Positions 8,987-17,601 of a stretch of DNA of 64,000 nucleotides are shown here, piece after piece. The notes under the pieces are model-generated. The model made no database searches. It was not told where the DNA came from and was given only the letters and a program-made list of their open reading frames with translations. The position numbers and the translations under genes are program-made. Every line of letters starts with the position of its first letter. Within the stretch, counting starts at the first letter, position 1. This DNA is from Pseudomonas sp. ACN8. GTDB lineage: Bacteria > Pseudomonadota > Gammaproteobacteria > Pseudomonadales > Pseudomonadaceae. The stretch covers positions 43,233-107,232 of the forward strand of contig NZ_MRCS01000020.1 of assembly GCF_002303925.1 (NCBI RefSeq), given 5' to 3'.

Positions 8987-9409
8987 TTACTTTTTCTTCT
9001 TGGTCGGTTGCAGGCAATCCGATTCCTGGAAGCTTGCGGAGCCGACCGGGCGGTTGGTCTTCACCTCGGTGAAGTCGTAACGCATGATTGCGCCCTTGGC
9101 CATCAGCTTGCGAAACCCTTCGTTTCGGCAGACAGAAGCCCCCAACTGGAAGTACACGGCTTTCGGGTCTGCACGCATTTTGTCGGCATGGCTGCTCTGC
9201 ACGCTCAGGTGGTTGATCAGCTGTTTGCCGTCAACGGTGTAGCCTTGATCGAGAATGTCTTCGTTGATCGCTCGAGGAGTGCCGACGCTGCTCTGGGTGG
9301 CGACGTTTTGCAGCATTTTGTTCAGTTCCGTGTCTTTCAAGGACGCAGCCTGGGCGCTGAAGGACGACGCCAGCAAAATGGCCGCGGTAGGAACGATAAG
9401 GCGCAGCAT
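8987..9409 (-). CDS. Secreted quorum-regulated virulence factor-like protein (PA3611 type)
   Basis: 140 residues. Residues 1-21 (MLRLIVPTAAILLASSFSAQA) are a Sec signal peptide with an AQA cleavage site, so the mature protein is periplasmic or secreted. Two cysteines (VCRNEG and SDCLQ) could form a disulfide, and the C-terminus is KKKK. It resembles the P. aeruginosa PA3611 family, whose gene lies in the same neighbourhood near recA and erdR. I selected the ATG at 9409 because the much longer open frame upstream runs antisense to other genes and the signal peptide begins exactly here. Biochemical role unknown. Confidence 0.85.
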   Translation of the reverse strand: MLRLIVPTAAILLASSFSAQAASLKDTELNKMLQNVATQSSVGTPRAINEDILDQGYTVDGKQLINHLSVQSSHADKMRADPKAVYFQLGASVCRNEGFRKLMAKGAIMRYDFTEVKTNRPVGSASFQESDCLQPTKKKK

Positions 9410-9598
9410 GAAACTCTCCTGGTTCAGTGATGCGGGGTTGGACCCGTCACGTGGCTGTGCGTTCAGTGGCGGCGAATTATAGGGGAGCCGGGCTGGACGG
9501 TACAGGCTTGCGCCGGGCGCTCTGGTAAACTGCTGGCACTTTTTACCCTGTCGAGTGTTTTTCGTGTCGATTTCCCTTCTGTGTGGGCGTTGCCCACT

Positions 9599-10357
9599 AT
9601 GAGTCATACCCCCGCGCGCTTTGCCTTGAATGCCGTAGCCCGCTTGCGCGATCAGCGTGAGGAGGAGGGCATCAAGCCGATTCAGGCCCGTGGCTGGCGC
9701 GCGCCGCGCTGCCGTGACTGCCGGGTGATCGAGAGTCACTGCCTGTGCGCGTGGCGTCCGCAGGTCGCTACCCGCTCCGGCGTGTGCCTGATCATGACCA
9801 ACAAGGAAGTGTTCAAGCCGAGCAACACTGGTTGGCTGATCGCCGACGTGGTACCTGACAACCACGCCTTCATCTGGTCCCGTACCGAAATCGATCCGAA
9901 GTTGCTGGCGCTGTTGTCCGACCCGCAATGGCAGCCTTACCTGGTGTTTCCGGGTGAGTACGTCGAACCTGAGCGCGTGACAAACAGCGTGGATGTCGAT
10001 GGCACGAAGCGCCCGCTGTTCATTCTGTTGGATGCGACCTGGACCGAAGCACGGAAGATCTTTCGCAAGAGCCCCTATTTCGACCGACTGCCGATCCTCA
10101 GCCTGCTTCCGGAGAAACTCTCCCGCTACAGGTTGCGCCGCTCCACCCGCAGTGAGCATTTGTGCACGGCGGAAGTGGCGGCGCTGTGCCTCGACCTTGC
10201 AGGCGATGTCGCCGCGGCGTCGGCGCTGGATGCCTACTTCGATGTGTTCAGCCAGCATTACCTCGACGCCAAACACCAGTTGGAGATGAACGTTTCGACC
10301 CCGGCGCACGCCGAGTTGATGCCCTATGTTCAGCCGGCCACCCCATTGATGGACTGA
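9599..10357 (+). CDS. DTW-domain tRNA-uridine aminocarboxypropyltransferase (TapT-like)
   Basis: 252 residues of the DTW family, which transfers the 3-amino-3-carboxypropyl group from SAM to uridine (acp3U) in tRNA or rRNA. It shows the N-terminal zinc-type cysteines CRDCRVIESHCLC and the signature DATWTEARK in the middle, followed by RRSTRSEHLCTAE. The ATG at 9599 (MSHTPARF) is preferred to the earlier in-frame start. The gene stands alone, with erdR about 220 bases downstream in the same direction. The target nucleotide is assigned by family only. Confidence 0.87.
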   Translation: MSHTPARFALNAVARLRDQREEEGIKPIQARGWRAPRCRDCRVIESHCLCAWRPQVATRSGVCLIMTNKEVFKPSNTGWLIADVVPDNHAFIWSRTEIDPKLLALLSDPQWQPYLVFPGEYVEPERVTNSVDVDGTKRPLFILLDATWTEARKIFRKSPYFDRLPILSLLPEKLSRYRLRRSTRSEHLCTAEVAALCLDLAGDVAAASALDAYFDVFSQHYLDAKHQLEMNVSTPAHAELMPYVQPATPLMD

Positions 10358-10575
10358 TTGTCGCGCATACTGCAATAAAGTGTACCGGCCATGCTGCTTG
10401 ACCACCCCGGCTTCGCTGGGCATGCTTGGCGCCGATTAGGGTGCGGCCGGAATTTTCGACGCCGTTTTTTGCGTTGAGCGCGCCTTGTCAGTACAGCTCC
10501 GTGGCTGTGTCTTGACTTGCTTTGGCGAGGTCCGAATGCATCGGGCGTCCCATGAAAAACAGGATCATTTGAAAA

Positions 10576-11226
10576 ATGGCCACATACGAAATCCTGATTG
10601 CCGATGACCACCCACTTTTCCGTAGTGCCTTGCATCAAGCGCTGACCCTGGGCCTTGGCCCGGGCGTCCGTCTGGTGGAAGTGGCGAGCATCGCCGAACT
10701 GGAAGTCCGCCTGACCGAAAAGTCCGATTGGGATCTGGTGTTGCTGGACCTGAACATGCCAGGGGCCTACGGTTTTTCCGGGCTGGTCCTGCTGCGCGGC
10801 CAGTACCCGCAGATTCCGGTGGTCATGGTCTCGGCCCAGGAAGAGGCGACCATCATGGTCAAGTCTCGTGAGTTCGGCGCCAGTGGCTTCATTCCCAAAT
10901 CCAGCGACTTGAGTGTGATCCAGAAGGCCGTGCGTGCAGTCCTCGATGGCGACGTGTTCTGGCCGCCGCAGGCGTTCGAAGCGGTCAGTGTCTCGGATGA
11001 GGCCAAAGCGGCCAGCGAAGGTCTTGCCAGCCTCACCCCGCAACAATTCCGGGTGCTGACCATGGTCTGTGAAGGCTTGCTGAACAAGCAGATCGCCTAC
11101 GAACTGAGCGTTTCCGAGGCTACTATCAAGGCGCACGTGACCGCGATTTTCCGTAAACTGAATGTGCGGACCCGAACCCAGGCTGCGCTGCTCCTGCAAC
11201 AACTTGAGTCAATTTCCAGCCATTAA
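10576..11226 (+). CDS. erdR: NarL/LuxR-type response regulator ErdR
   Basis: 216 residues: receiver domain (residues 5-122) with acidic pocket DD10-11, phosphoacceptor Asp58 in LLDLNMPG and the conserved Lys in FIPKSS, then a LuxR-type HTH (about 148-208, LTPQQFRVLTMVCEGLLNKQIAYEL). ErdR of P. aeruginosa and P. putida controls ethanol oxidation and acetate/acetyl-CoA genes, and also sits directly before dgkA. No histidine kinase is next to it. Confidence 0.87.
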   Translation: MATYEILIADDHPLFRSALHQALTLGLGPGVRLVEVASIAELEVRLTEKSDWDLVLLDLNMPGAYGFSGLVLLRGQYPQIPVVMVSAQEEATIMVKSREFGASGFIPKSSDLSVIQKAVRAVLDGDVFWPPQAFEAVSVSDEAKAASEGLASLTPQQFRVLTMVCEGLLNKQIAYELSVSEATIKAHVTAIFRKLNVRTRTQAALLLQQLESISSH

Positions 11227-11301
11227 AGGCTGGCAAATTCACGCTTTTTTGACTTTGGTTGAACTAGCTTTCCCACTTCTTTTTTGCCAGTTGCCCACTC
11301 T

Positions 11302-11664
11302 ATGTCACCTTTCAAAGGCCAGACCGGCCTGAAACGTATTCTCAATGCTTCCGGTTATTCGCTGGACGGCCTGCGCGCAGCCTTCACCGGTGAAGCCGCC
11401 TTTCGGCAATTGGTATTGCTCAATGTCATCCTGATTCCTTTGTCATTCTTCCTGAATGTCAGCCGGGTCGAACGGGCGTTGTTGATCGCGGTCTGCCTGC
11501 TGGCGTTGATCGTCGAGTTGCTCAACTCGGCCGTGGAAGCGGCCATCGACCGCATTTCCCTCGAACGGCACCCGCTGTCCAAGAATGCCAAGGACATGGG
11601 CAGTGCCGCCCAGTTCGTGGCATTGAGCATGATTGCCCTGGTGTGGGCGGTGATCCTGCTTTAA
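11302..11664 (+). CDS. dgkA: Diacylglycerol kinase DgkA
   Basis: A 120-residue inner-membrane enzyme that rephosphorylates diacylglycerol to phosphatidic acid in the MDO cycle. It has three transmembrane segments and the catalytic segment ELLNSAVEAAIDRIS. The ATG at 11302 is used; a TTG six codons upstream is possible. It follows erdR by 75 bases. Its stop codon overlaps that of the convergent finR through the shared TTAA. Confidence 0.95.
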   Translation: MSPFKGQTGLKRILNASGYSLDGLRAAFTGEAAFRQLVLLNVILIPLSFFLNVSRVERALLIAVCLLALIVELLNSAVEAAIDRISLERHPLSKNAKDMGSAAQFVALSMIALVWAVILL

Positions 11665-12587
11665 GCGATCGTCGGCAGCACGATCTCGTCGCTGCGCTGA
11701 ACCCCGGCGGTGAAAGCGCGGCACAGATCGAGGAACTCGCGCATCGCCGAGGTCTGATATTTCTGTTTATGCCAGATGAAATAAAACTGTCGCGCCAGAT
11801 CCAGATCCGGCGTCTCGACAGGCACCAGGCTGCCGCGGCGGAATGCGTCGCGCAAAGCCAGCCTGGAAATGCAGCCAATCCCCAAGCCTGATTCCACCGC
11901 GCGTTTGATCGCTTCGGTGTGCTCAAGCTCGAGGCGGATGTTTAACGAAGTGCGGTGATGGCGCATGGCTTGGTCGAAGGTCAACCGCGTGCCCGAGCCC
12001 TGTTCGCGCAAGATCCAGGCTTCGTGGCTCAACTCGTCCATGGTGGCCGTGCCGCGCTTGGCCAACGGATGCTGGGGCGCGCAAAACACCACCAGTTCGT
12101 CCTCGACCCAGCTTTGCACTTCGATGTCCGGGTGGCTGCAGTCGCCTTCGATTAGACCCAGATCAATTTCATAGTGGGCCACTTGCTGCACGATATTGGC
12201 AGTGTTCTGCACATGCAGCTTCACCTGGCTTTCCGGGTGGCGCTGCATGAAACTGCCGATCAACAATGTGGCCAGGTAATTGCCGATGGTCAGGGTGGCG
12301 CCCACGGCCAGCGAGCCGAACCCGGACTTGCCATTGAGCAGGTCTTCGATTTCCTTGGCCTGGTCCAGCAGCGCCACCGCTTGCGGTAACAGCTGTTTAC
12401 CGAGGGCGTTGAGGCTCAGGCGTTTGCCGGCACGGTCGAACAACTGGCAGCTGCACTGGCGCTCCAGTTCGGTGATCGAGGTGCTCGCCGCCGATTGCGA
12501 GAGGTTGAGCAGGCCCGCGGCACGGGACACACTTTCCTGCTGGGCGACGGCGACGAATACTTGAAGTTGACGGAGAGTAAATCGCAT
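11661..12587 (-). CDS. finR: LysR-type regulator FinR
   Basis: 308 residues with an N-terminal winged HTH (FTLRQLQVFVAVAQQESVSRAAGLLNLSQ, about 2-60) and a C-terminal periplasmic-binding-like effector domain. It is divergent from fpr with a 148-base gap. This is the arrangement of finR-fpr in P. putida and P. aeruginosa, where FinR activates fpr under superoxide and helps control sulfur assimilation. Identity rests on this context plus family. Confidence 0.85.
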   Translation of the reverse strand: MRFTLRQLQVFVAVAQQESVSRAAGLLNLSQSAASTSITELERQCSCQLFDRAGKRLSLNALGKQLLPQAVALLDQAKEIEDLLNGKSGFGSLAVGATLTIGNYLATLLIGSFMQRHPESQVKLHVQNTANIVQQVAHYEIDLGLIEGDCSHPDIEVQSWVEDELVVFCAPQHPLAKRGTATMDELSHEAWILREQGSGTRLTFDQAMRHHRTSLNIRLELEHTEAIKRAVESGLGIGCISRLALRDAFRRGSLVPVETPDLDLARQFYFIWHKQKYQTSAMREFLDLCRAFTAGVQRSDEIVLPTIA

Positions 12588-12599
12588 ATCGATATAACC

Positions 12600-12612
12600 G
12601 ATAACCCTTATC
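12600..12612. promoter_or_regulatory. Inverted repeat in the finR-fpr intergenic region
   Basis: GATAACCCTTATC (GATAA-N3-TTATC) lies 12 bases upstream of the finR start in the divergent promoter region. It is a plausible LysR-type recognition element for FinR, but this is position-based inference. Confidence 0.4.
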
Positions 12613-12735
12613 TTAATAATCCATTTAACAGATATTGTCTCTGCCTTTAGAATGCGATGCAATTGCGCAGAGCTGGCTTTTTTTGCAGAGCAGGCGCCGA
12701 ACACGCGCAGACCAATCTCCAGGAGTCCCACGTAC

Positions 12736-13515
12736 ATGAGCAACATGAACCACGAGCGTGTCCTCAGTGTTCACCACTGGAACGACACTCTGTTCAGCTT
12801 CAAGTGCACCCGTGATCCGGGCCTGCGCTTCGAGAACGGTCAGTTCGTGATGATCGGCCTGCAACAGCCCAACGGCCGCCCGCTTATGCGCGCTTACTCG
12901 ATTGCCAGCCCGAACTGGGAAGAGCATCTCGAGTTCTTCAGCATCAAGGTGCCTGATGGTCCGCTGACTTCGCAGTTGCAGCATCTGAAGGAAGGCGACG
13001 AGATCATCATCAGCAAGAAGCCTACCGGCACGCTGGTACTGGATGACTTGAAGCCTGGCAAACATTTGTACCTGCTCAGCACCGGTACCGGCCTGGCGCC
13101 GTTCATGAGCGTTATCCAGGACCCGGAAACCTACGAGCGTTTCGAAAAAGTGATCCTGTGCCACGGCGTGCGTTACGTCAACGAAGTCGCTTACCGCGAG
13201 TTCATCACCGAGCACCTGCCGCAGAACGAGTTCTTCGGTGACGCGCTGCGTGACAAGTTGATCTACTACCCGACCGTGACCCGCGAGCCGTTCGAGAACG
13301 AAGGTCGCCTGACCGACCTGATGCGCAGCGGCAAGCTGTTCAGCGACATCGGTCTGCCACCGATCAACCCGCAGGACGACCGCGCCATGCTGTGCGGCAG
13401 CCCGAGCATGCTCGACGAGACCAGCGAAGTGCTGAACAGCTTCGGCCTGAAGGTTTCGCCGCGGATGCGCGAGCCGGGTGATTACCTGATCGAGCGAGCG
13501 TTCGTCGAGAAGTGA
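12736..13515 (+). CDS. fpr: Ferredoxin-NADP+ reductase Fpr
   Basis: A 259-residue flavoprotein exchanging electrons between NADPH and ferredoxin or flavodoxin. The FAD-binding motif RAYSIASP, the pyrophosphate/NADP segment STGTGLAPFMS and the VILCHGVR and AMLCGSPSM nucleotide-binding strands are visible. It ends in FVEK, as bacterial subclass I enzymes do. The ATG has AGGAG ten bases upstream. It is divergent from finR, and likely superoxide-inducible through it. Confidence 0.97.
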   Translation: MSNMNHERVLSVHHWNDTLFSFKCTRDPGLRFENGQFVMIGLQQPNGRPLMRAYSIASPNWEEHLEFFSIKVPDGPLTSQLQHLKEGDEIIISKKPTGTLVLDDLKPGKHLYLLSTGTGLAPFMSVIQDPETYERFEKVILCHGVRYVNEVAYREFITEHLPQNEFFGDALRDKLIYYPTVTREPFENEGRLTDLMRSGKLFSDIGLPPINPQDDRAMLCGSPSMLDETSEVLNSFGLKVSPRMREPGDYLIERAFVEK

Positions 13516-13527
13516 CCGCAGGTCACT

Positions 13528-13628
13528 TGTAGGAGCGAGCCTGCTCGCGATGGAGGTCAACGATAACGCGGGAAGCTTGATACCCAGCGGCGTCCTCAGG
13601 TTTTTCGCGGGCAGGCTCGCTCCTACAG
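13528..13628. repeat. REPIN (paired REP elements)
   Basis: REP copies face each other at 13528-13551 (TGTAGGAGCGAGCCTGCTCG onward) and 13605-13627, just after fpr. Confidence 0.9.
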
Positions 13629-13650
13629 TAGATTTGCAGCGCAACTGAAA

Positions 13651-13682
13651 AGCCCGCATGACTTGGGAAGGTCATGCGGGCT
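13651..13682. terminator. Bidirectional terminator between fpr and trmO
   Basis: AGCCCGCATGAC (13651-13662) pairs perfectly with GTCATGCGGGCT (13671-13682). An A run precedes it, giving a T run for the minus-strand trmO transcript. On the plus strand only TTATT follows. Confidence 0.75.
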
Positions 13683-13698
13683 TATTCGTTTCCGGCGT

Positions 13699-14397
13699 TC
13701 AGCCTTTTGCGGGAATGACTTCCAGCACGCGTATCAGTTCCGGTGTCGGGTAATGCCAGCGCACATCGACATCCCAGAACTGTGCGCCGTACTCCCGCTC
13801 GGGCGCAGGGGTTTGATAGGCCGGGCGCGGATCCTGCGCCAGGCACTGCTCGATCAACTCGACCAAAGGCTCTGCAAGGCGTTGGGCATGCTCGTGAGCC
13901 TGTTGCAGCGCTGTGCCCGTCCACTGCACGGGAATCAGTTGCGGCGCGGCGCTGGCGATGCTGTTAGAGGCTGTGTCGATGATGTCGGCGTAGGGCACGT
14001 AGGGTTTGATATCGAGAATCGGTGTGCCATCCAGCAGATCGATGCCCGAGATCCACAACCGGCCGGCTTCGACCTTGTCCAGTTTCACCACCGACTGCCC
14101 AATGCCATTGGGGCGGTGGGTGGCGCGGGTGGCGAATACACCCATGGACTTATTGCCGCCGAGGCGAGGAGGGCGGACTTTCAGGCGAGGCTTTTCCTCC
14201 AGGGCCTGGTGGAACAGGAACAACAGCCACACATGGCTGACTTGCTCCAGACCTTGTACCGCGTCCCCTTGATCGAATGGCGCCACCAGTTCCAGCACCC
14301 CCCGGGCGGCCGGGGCCAGTTGCGGTTGGCGCGGAATGGCGAACTTCTCCTTGAAGCAGGAGCGCACGAAGCCGATGGGGGAAACGCTGTAGGTCAT
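13699..14397 (-). CDS. trmO: tRNA (t6A37) N6-methyltransferase TrmO (YaeB/TsaA family)
   Basis: 232 residues of the TrmO family, which uses SAM to methylate N6-threonylcarbamoyladenosine 37 in tRNA-Thr. It begins YSVSPIGFVRSCFKEKFAIPRQP and has the family segments FHQ, ATHRPNGIGQSVVKL and DIKPYVPYAD. The start is the ATG at 14397, since the longer frame runs through a REP element. It lies between two REPINs. Confidence 0.93.
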   Translation of the reverse strand: MTYSVSPIGFVRSCFKEKFAIPRQPQLAPAARGVLELVAPFDQGDAVQGLEQVSHVWLLFLFHQALEEKPRLKVRPPRLGGNKSMGVFATRATHRPNGIGQSVVKLDKVEAGRLWISGIDLLDGTPILDIKPYVPYADIIDTASNSIASAAPQLIPVQWTGTALQQAHEHAQRLAEPLVELIEQCLAQDPRPAYQTPAPEREYGAQFWDVDVRWHYPTPELIRVLEVIPAKG

Positions 14398-14474
14398 GGT
14401 TTGGGGTCGAGGTGGAATTAAGGCTGGCATGATAACCCACACGGCCTCTGGCCCGGTGGCGCCGGTCAGTCCGT

Positions 14475-14569
14475 TATCGCGAGCAGGCTCGCTCCCACAT
14501 TGATTCGGGGGCGCTCTTTCGTTTTCTGTCCACCACAAATCCCCTGTGGGAGCGAGCCTGCTCGCGAAA
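14475..14569. repeat. REPIN (paired REP elements)
   Basis: Inverted REP copies at 14477-14499 and 14545-14567, between trmO and rhlG. Confidence 0.9.
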
Positions 14570-14584
14570 GCCGCACCGCCGATT

Positions 14585-15355
14585 TCAGAGGCTGAACCCG
14601 CCATCCAGCGGAATGATATTCCCGGTCATATAGGCCCCTGCAGTACTCGCCAGACTGATCGCCAGCGCTGCCATCTCTTCCTCGCGCCCCCAGCGCTTCA
14701 TTGGAATCAGCGCCGTATCCTGTGCAAGTGCCTGCTCATCATTGCCAATGTGCTGAGTCATCTTGCTCGGAAAACGCCCCGGCGCGATCACGTTGACGTT
14801 GATGTGTTGGCTGACCAGCTCCCGCGCCAGAATCCTCGACAGTTGATGCAACGCAGCCTTGCTCGGCCCGTAGGCATACGCCTGCTCGCCGAAGGAGGAA
14901 ATCCCGGCCACCGATCCGATGTTGATGATCCGCGCCGGATTCGCTTCGGAACCGGCCTTACGCAGCAGGGGCAGGAACTGCTGGATGCAGTTGAACACCG
15001 AGGTCACGTTGAGCTGCATGACTTTTTCCCAGCCCTTGATCGGGTAGCTCTCCAACGGTGCGCCCCAAGTGGTGCCGGCATTGTTCACCAGGATGTCCAG
15101 ATGTGTGATCTGCTCGCCCAGGCGCGTGGCCAGTTGCAGGACGCCCTCTTCGCTGGCCAGGTTCGCCGCGATGGCGCGGCAGCGGCCAAGTGCACCGAGT
15201 TCGTCGGCGGTTTGCTGGCAGGCTTCGACGTCGCGGGCGCAGACGTACACGGTGGCGCCCGCCTCGACGTAAGCCTTGGCGATCATCTTGCCGATACCAC
15301 GGGTGCCGCCGGTCACCAGGGCGGTGCGGCCTTGCAGGGAAAAGTAGGGATGCAT
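14585..15355 (-). CDS. rhlG: Short-chain dehydrogenase RhlG-like beta-ketoacyl reductase
   Basis: A 256-residue classical SDR: cofactor motif TGGTRGIG (15-22), NNAG, and catalytic Ser in NIGSVAG with Tyr-x3-Lys in YGPSKAAL. The sequence, including the MHPYFSL start and the TGNIIPLDGGF end, closely resembles P. aeruginosa RhlG, an NADPH-dependent beta-ketoacyl reductase once linked to rhamnolipid fatty-acid supply. No rhamnolipid genes are near, so the true substrate here is open. Confidence 0.85.
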   Translation of the reverse strand: MHPYFSLQGRTALVTGGTRGIGKMIAKAYVEAGATVYVCARDVEACQQTADELGALGRCRAIAANLASEEGVLQLATRLGEQITHLDILVNNAGTTWGAPLESYPIKGWEKVMQLNVTSVFNCIQQFLPLLRKAGSEANPARIINIGSVAGISSFGEQAYAYGPSKAALHQLSRILARELVSQHINVNVIAPGRFPSKMTQHIGNDEQALAQDTALIPMKRWGREEEMAALAISLASTAGAYMTGNIIPLDGGFSL

Positions 15356-15451
15356 GGCAAATCCTGAGAGCTGAGGTCTTTACACCCTAGTCGTCAGCCG
15401 CCAGAAGCGGAGCCACTATTTTTGTGCGGAATGGGAAGCCATTCGGCCCTG

Positions 15452-15552
15452 GCAGGAGCGAGCTTGCTCGCGATGGTCGGTAACGATAACGCGTATTTAC
15501 TGGCTAAACACGGCGCTCTTGAGTCCATCGCGAGCAAGCTCGCTCCTACAGG
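15452..15552. repeat. REPIN (paired REP elements)
   Basis: Inverted REP copies at 15452-15474 and 15526-15550, with the T variant GAGCTTGCTCGCG. Confidence 0.9.
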
Positions 15553-15572
15553 GATAGCAATCAGCCTGAGGT

Positions 15573-16043
15573 TTATTGCGGCCGAACGCGCAGGGTCAGG
15601 CCCTTGAGGAAATTGCGCAGCAACTGGTCGCCGCACGGGCGATAGTTGGTGTGGCCGAACTTGCGGAACAGTGCGCTCAGCTCAGGCTTGGACACCGGGA
15701 ACTCGGCGGCCTTGAGGATCGCGTGCATGTCGTCTTCTTTGAGCTCGAACGCCACCCGCAGCTTTTTCAGGATGATGTTGTTGGTCACCGGCACTTCGAT
15801 CGGCTGCTGCGGACGGCTTTCGTCCTTGCCGCGCTTGAAGATCACCAGGCCGTCGAGGAAGTGCGCCATGACTTCGTCCGGGCAGCGTACGAAACCTTCC
15901 TCGTCTTCCTCTTTCTTGTCGAGGTAGGTCAGCAGGTCCGGCAGGGTCACGTCCATGCCGCCGAGCTTGATGATCTCGATGACTTTCTTGTCGCTGATGT
16001 CGAGCATGTAGCGCACGCTGCGCAGTACGTCGTTATGAATCAT
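15573..16043 (-). CDS. DUF1456 family protein (YehS-like)
   Basis: 156 residues composed of two similar helical halves. The first is NDVLRSVRYMLDISDKKVIEI and the second NNIILKKLRVAFELKEDDMHAIL, each followed by a segment with a conserved Leu-rich end (FLDGLVI, FLKGLTL). This is the pattern of DUF1456/YehS. The second half ends with FGHTNYRPCGDQLLRNFLKGL. Cytoplasmic, function unknown. Confidence 0.9.
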   Translation of the reverse strand: MIHNDVLRSVRYMLDISDKKVIEIIKLGGMDVTLPDLLTYLDKKEEDEEGFVRCPDEVMAHFLDGLVIFKRGKDESRPQQPIEVPVTNNIILKKLRVAFELKEDDMHAILKAAEFPVSKPELSALFRKFGHTNYRPCGDQLLRNFLKGLTLRVRPQ

Positions 16044-16118
16044 GTGTGCAGTCCTGATATTCAGCTGTGGGCGTCGCGGCCAGGCGCGGCGCCGAAATGT
16101 GTGGCGGCGAGAAAAGCC

Positions 16119-16829
16119 TTAGAACTTCTCTTTGCCGGACAGGTAGCGCCATTGCCCCACCGGCACTTTGCCGATGGACACGCCGCCGATGCGGATGCGA
16201 CGGATGGCGACGACCTTGAGGCCGACCGCCTGGCAAAGCAGGGCGATGATGCCCGGCTGCGGGTTCTTCATGGCAAAGCGCAGGCGGTTCTCGTTCTGCC
16301 AGCTGGCCTTGACCGCCGGCAACTCCTTGCCCTTGTAGGTCAGGCCGTGGTTCAGGCGGTTCAGGCCGTGGGCCACTATTTCGCCTTCAACCTCGACCAC
16401 ATACTCTTGCTCGATCTTGCTGGAGTCGGCGGTGAGTTTGCGCAGGATTTTCCAGTCCTGGGTAAACACCAGCAGACCGCTGGCGTTGGCCTGCAGGTCG
16501 GTGCTGGCGGTCAGGCGCAGGAAGTGCCCGCGCAACGGTCGCTTGCCGTAGCGGTGCTCTTCGCTCAGCGTCTCGGCGCCGAGGGTGGCCATGGCGGTGT
16601 CTGCGTCCATGCCGGCGGGCACGTTGAGCAGCAGAGTCACCGGTTCCGGCGCGGTGGCCTTGGCTTCGGGATCAAGCTCGACTTTCTGGGTCTCGACCTT
16701 GAATTGCGGCTCGTCGATGACCACACCGTCGACGGTGACCCAGCCGCCCTCGATGAACAGCTCAGCCTCCCGACGGGAACAGCCGACGAGTTCGATGAGG
16801 CGTTTGGAGAGACGAATCGGGTCAGTCAT
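16119..16829 (-). CDS. RsuA/RluF-type rRNA pseudouridine synthase
   Basis: 236 residues: N-terminal S4 RNA-binding domain (LSKRLIELVGCSRREAELFIEGGWVTVDG) and the RsuA-family catalytic core with Asp in STDLQANASGLLVF. Downstream are LTADSSKIEQEYVVEV and the KNPQPGIIALLCQAVG segment. The overall layout resembles RluF, which modifies U2604 of 23S rRNA. The typical GRLD motif is degenerated to ASTD, but the Asp is kept. The ATG at 16829 was chosen over a GTG-type extension. Confidence 0.85.
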   Translation of the reverse strand: MTDPIRLSKRLIELVGCSRREAELFIEGGWVTVDGVVIDEPQFKVETQKVELDPEAKATAPEPVTLLLNVPAGMDADTAMATLGAETLSEEHRYGKRPLRGHFLRLTASTDLQANASGLLVFTQDWKILRKLTADSSKIEQEYVVEVEGEIVAHGLNRLNHGLTYKGKELPAVKASWQNENRLRFAMKNPQPGIIALLCQAVGLKVVAIRRIRIGGVSIGKVPVGQWRYLSGKEKF

Positions 16830-16915
16830 GTCAGGGCCGTAACAAAAAGGGGGTGGGCATTGTACCTGCCTGGCGCCGGTTAATCCCGGTTCCATTTCAA
16901 TGCGGTTGCATTTCC

Positions 16916-17003
16916 TGTGGGAGCTGGCCTGCCAGCGATGCAGACGCTACGGTTTGTCAGATACACCAGGATGATGCAATCGCTGGCAGGCCAGCTCCCA
17001 CAG
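16916..17003. repeat. REPIN of a second family
   Basis: TGTGGGAGCTGGCCTGCCAG onward (16916-16939) and its inverted copy (16978-17003) form a pair. The core GGAGCTGGCCTGCCAGCGAT differs from the GGAGCGAGCCTGCTCGCGA family found elsewhere in the window. Confidence 0.88.
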
Positions 17004-17015
17004 GTTTCTATGGCG

Positions 17016-17489
17016 TCAGGCCTGTTGTGAGCGCTGCTGGTTTTGACGCATACGCATGTGCAATAACGGATACGGCTGCCCCATGCCATCGACTTCCGAG
17101 CGACCGATGACCTCGAAGCCCTGCTTGAAGTAAAAGCCCAGGGCTTGCGGGTTCTGTTCGTTGACGTCCAGTTCATAGGCGTTCAGGTGTTCCAGGGCAT
17201 AGCGCAGCAATTTCTTGCCCAGGCCCTGGCCGCGATGGTCAGGGTCGATGAAGAGCATTTCGACCTTGCCGGCCGCGACACCGGCGAACCCGGTGATGCG
17301 CTGGTTCGAATCCTTGGTGCAGATCAGCATCACCGAATCGAGGTAGCGGGTCAGCACCAGGTTCTTCAGCAGTTCGATATAGCTGTCGGGCAGAAAATCA
17401 TGGGTGGCGCGGACCGAGGCCTCCCAGACCCGGGTCAATTCTTCGTAGTCGCCGAGTTTCGGCGTGTGGATGACCGAATGCTGACGCAT
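17016..17489 (-). CDS. GNAT family N-acetyltransferase (YjaB-like)
   Basis: 157 residues with the GNAT fold. The acetyl-CoA pyrophosphate loop is RGQGLGKKLL, after strand KVEMLFIDPD; the C-terminal half has LDVNEQNPQALGFYFKQGFEVIGRS. This arrangement resembles YjaB-type acetyltransferases. Substrate unknown. Confidence 0.88.
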   Translation of the reverse strand: MRQHSVIHTPKLGDYEELTRVWEASVRATHDFLPDSYIELLKNLVLTRYLDSVMLICTKDSNQRITGFAGVAAGKVEMLFIDPDHRGQGLGKKLLRYALEHLNAYELDVNEQNPQALGFYFKQGFEVIGRSEVDGMGQPYPLLHMRMRQNQQRSQQA

Positions 17490-17547
17490 GCCCGTCTGCC
17501 TCTTGTGCAGTGGTTGATAGGAATCCTTTCAACCTAAAACGATAGCC

Positions 17548-17586
17548 GTAAAAAAGCCCCGCATCTCGTCTAGAGAGCGGGGCTTT
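17548..17586. terminator. Terminator between the GNAT gene and rimO
   Basis: AAAAAAGCCCCGC ... GCGGGGCTTT stem-loop, 16 bases past the rimO stop. The A run makes a T run for rimO on the minus strand. Confidence 0.85.
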
Positions 17587-17601
17587 GCGTATTTTTTGCG
17601 T

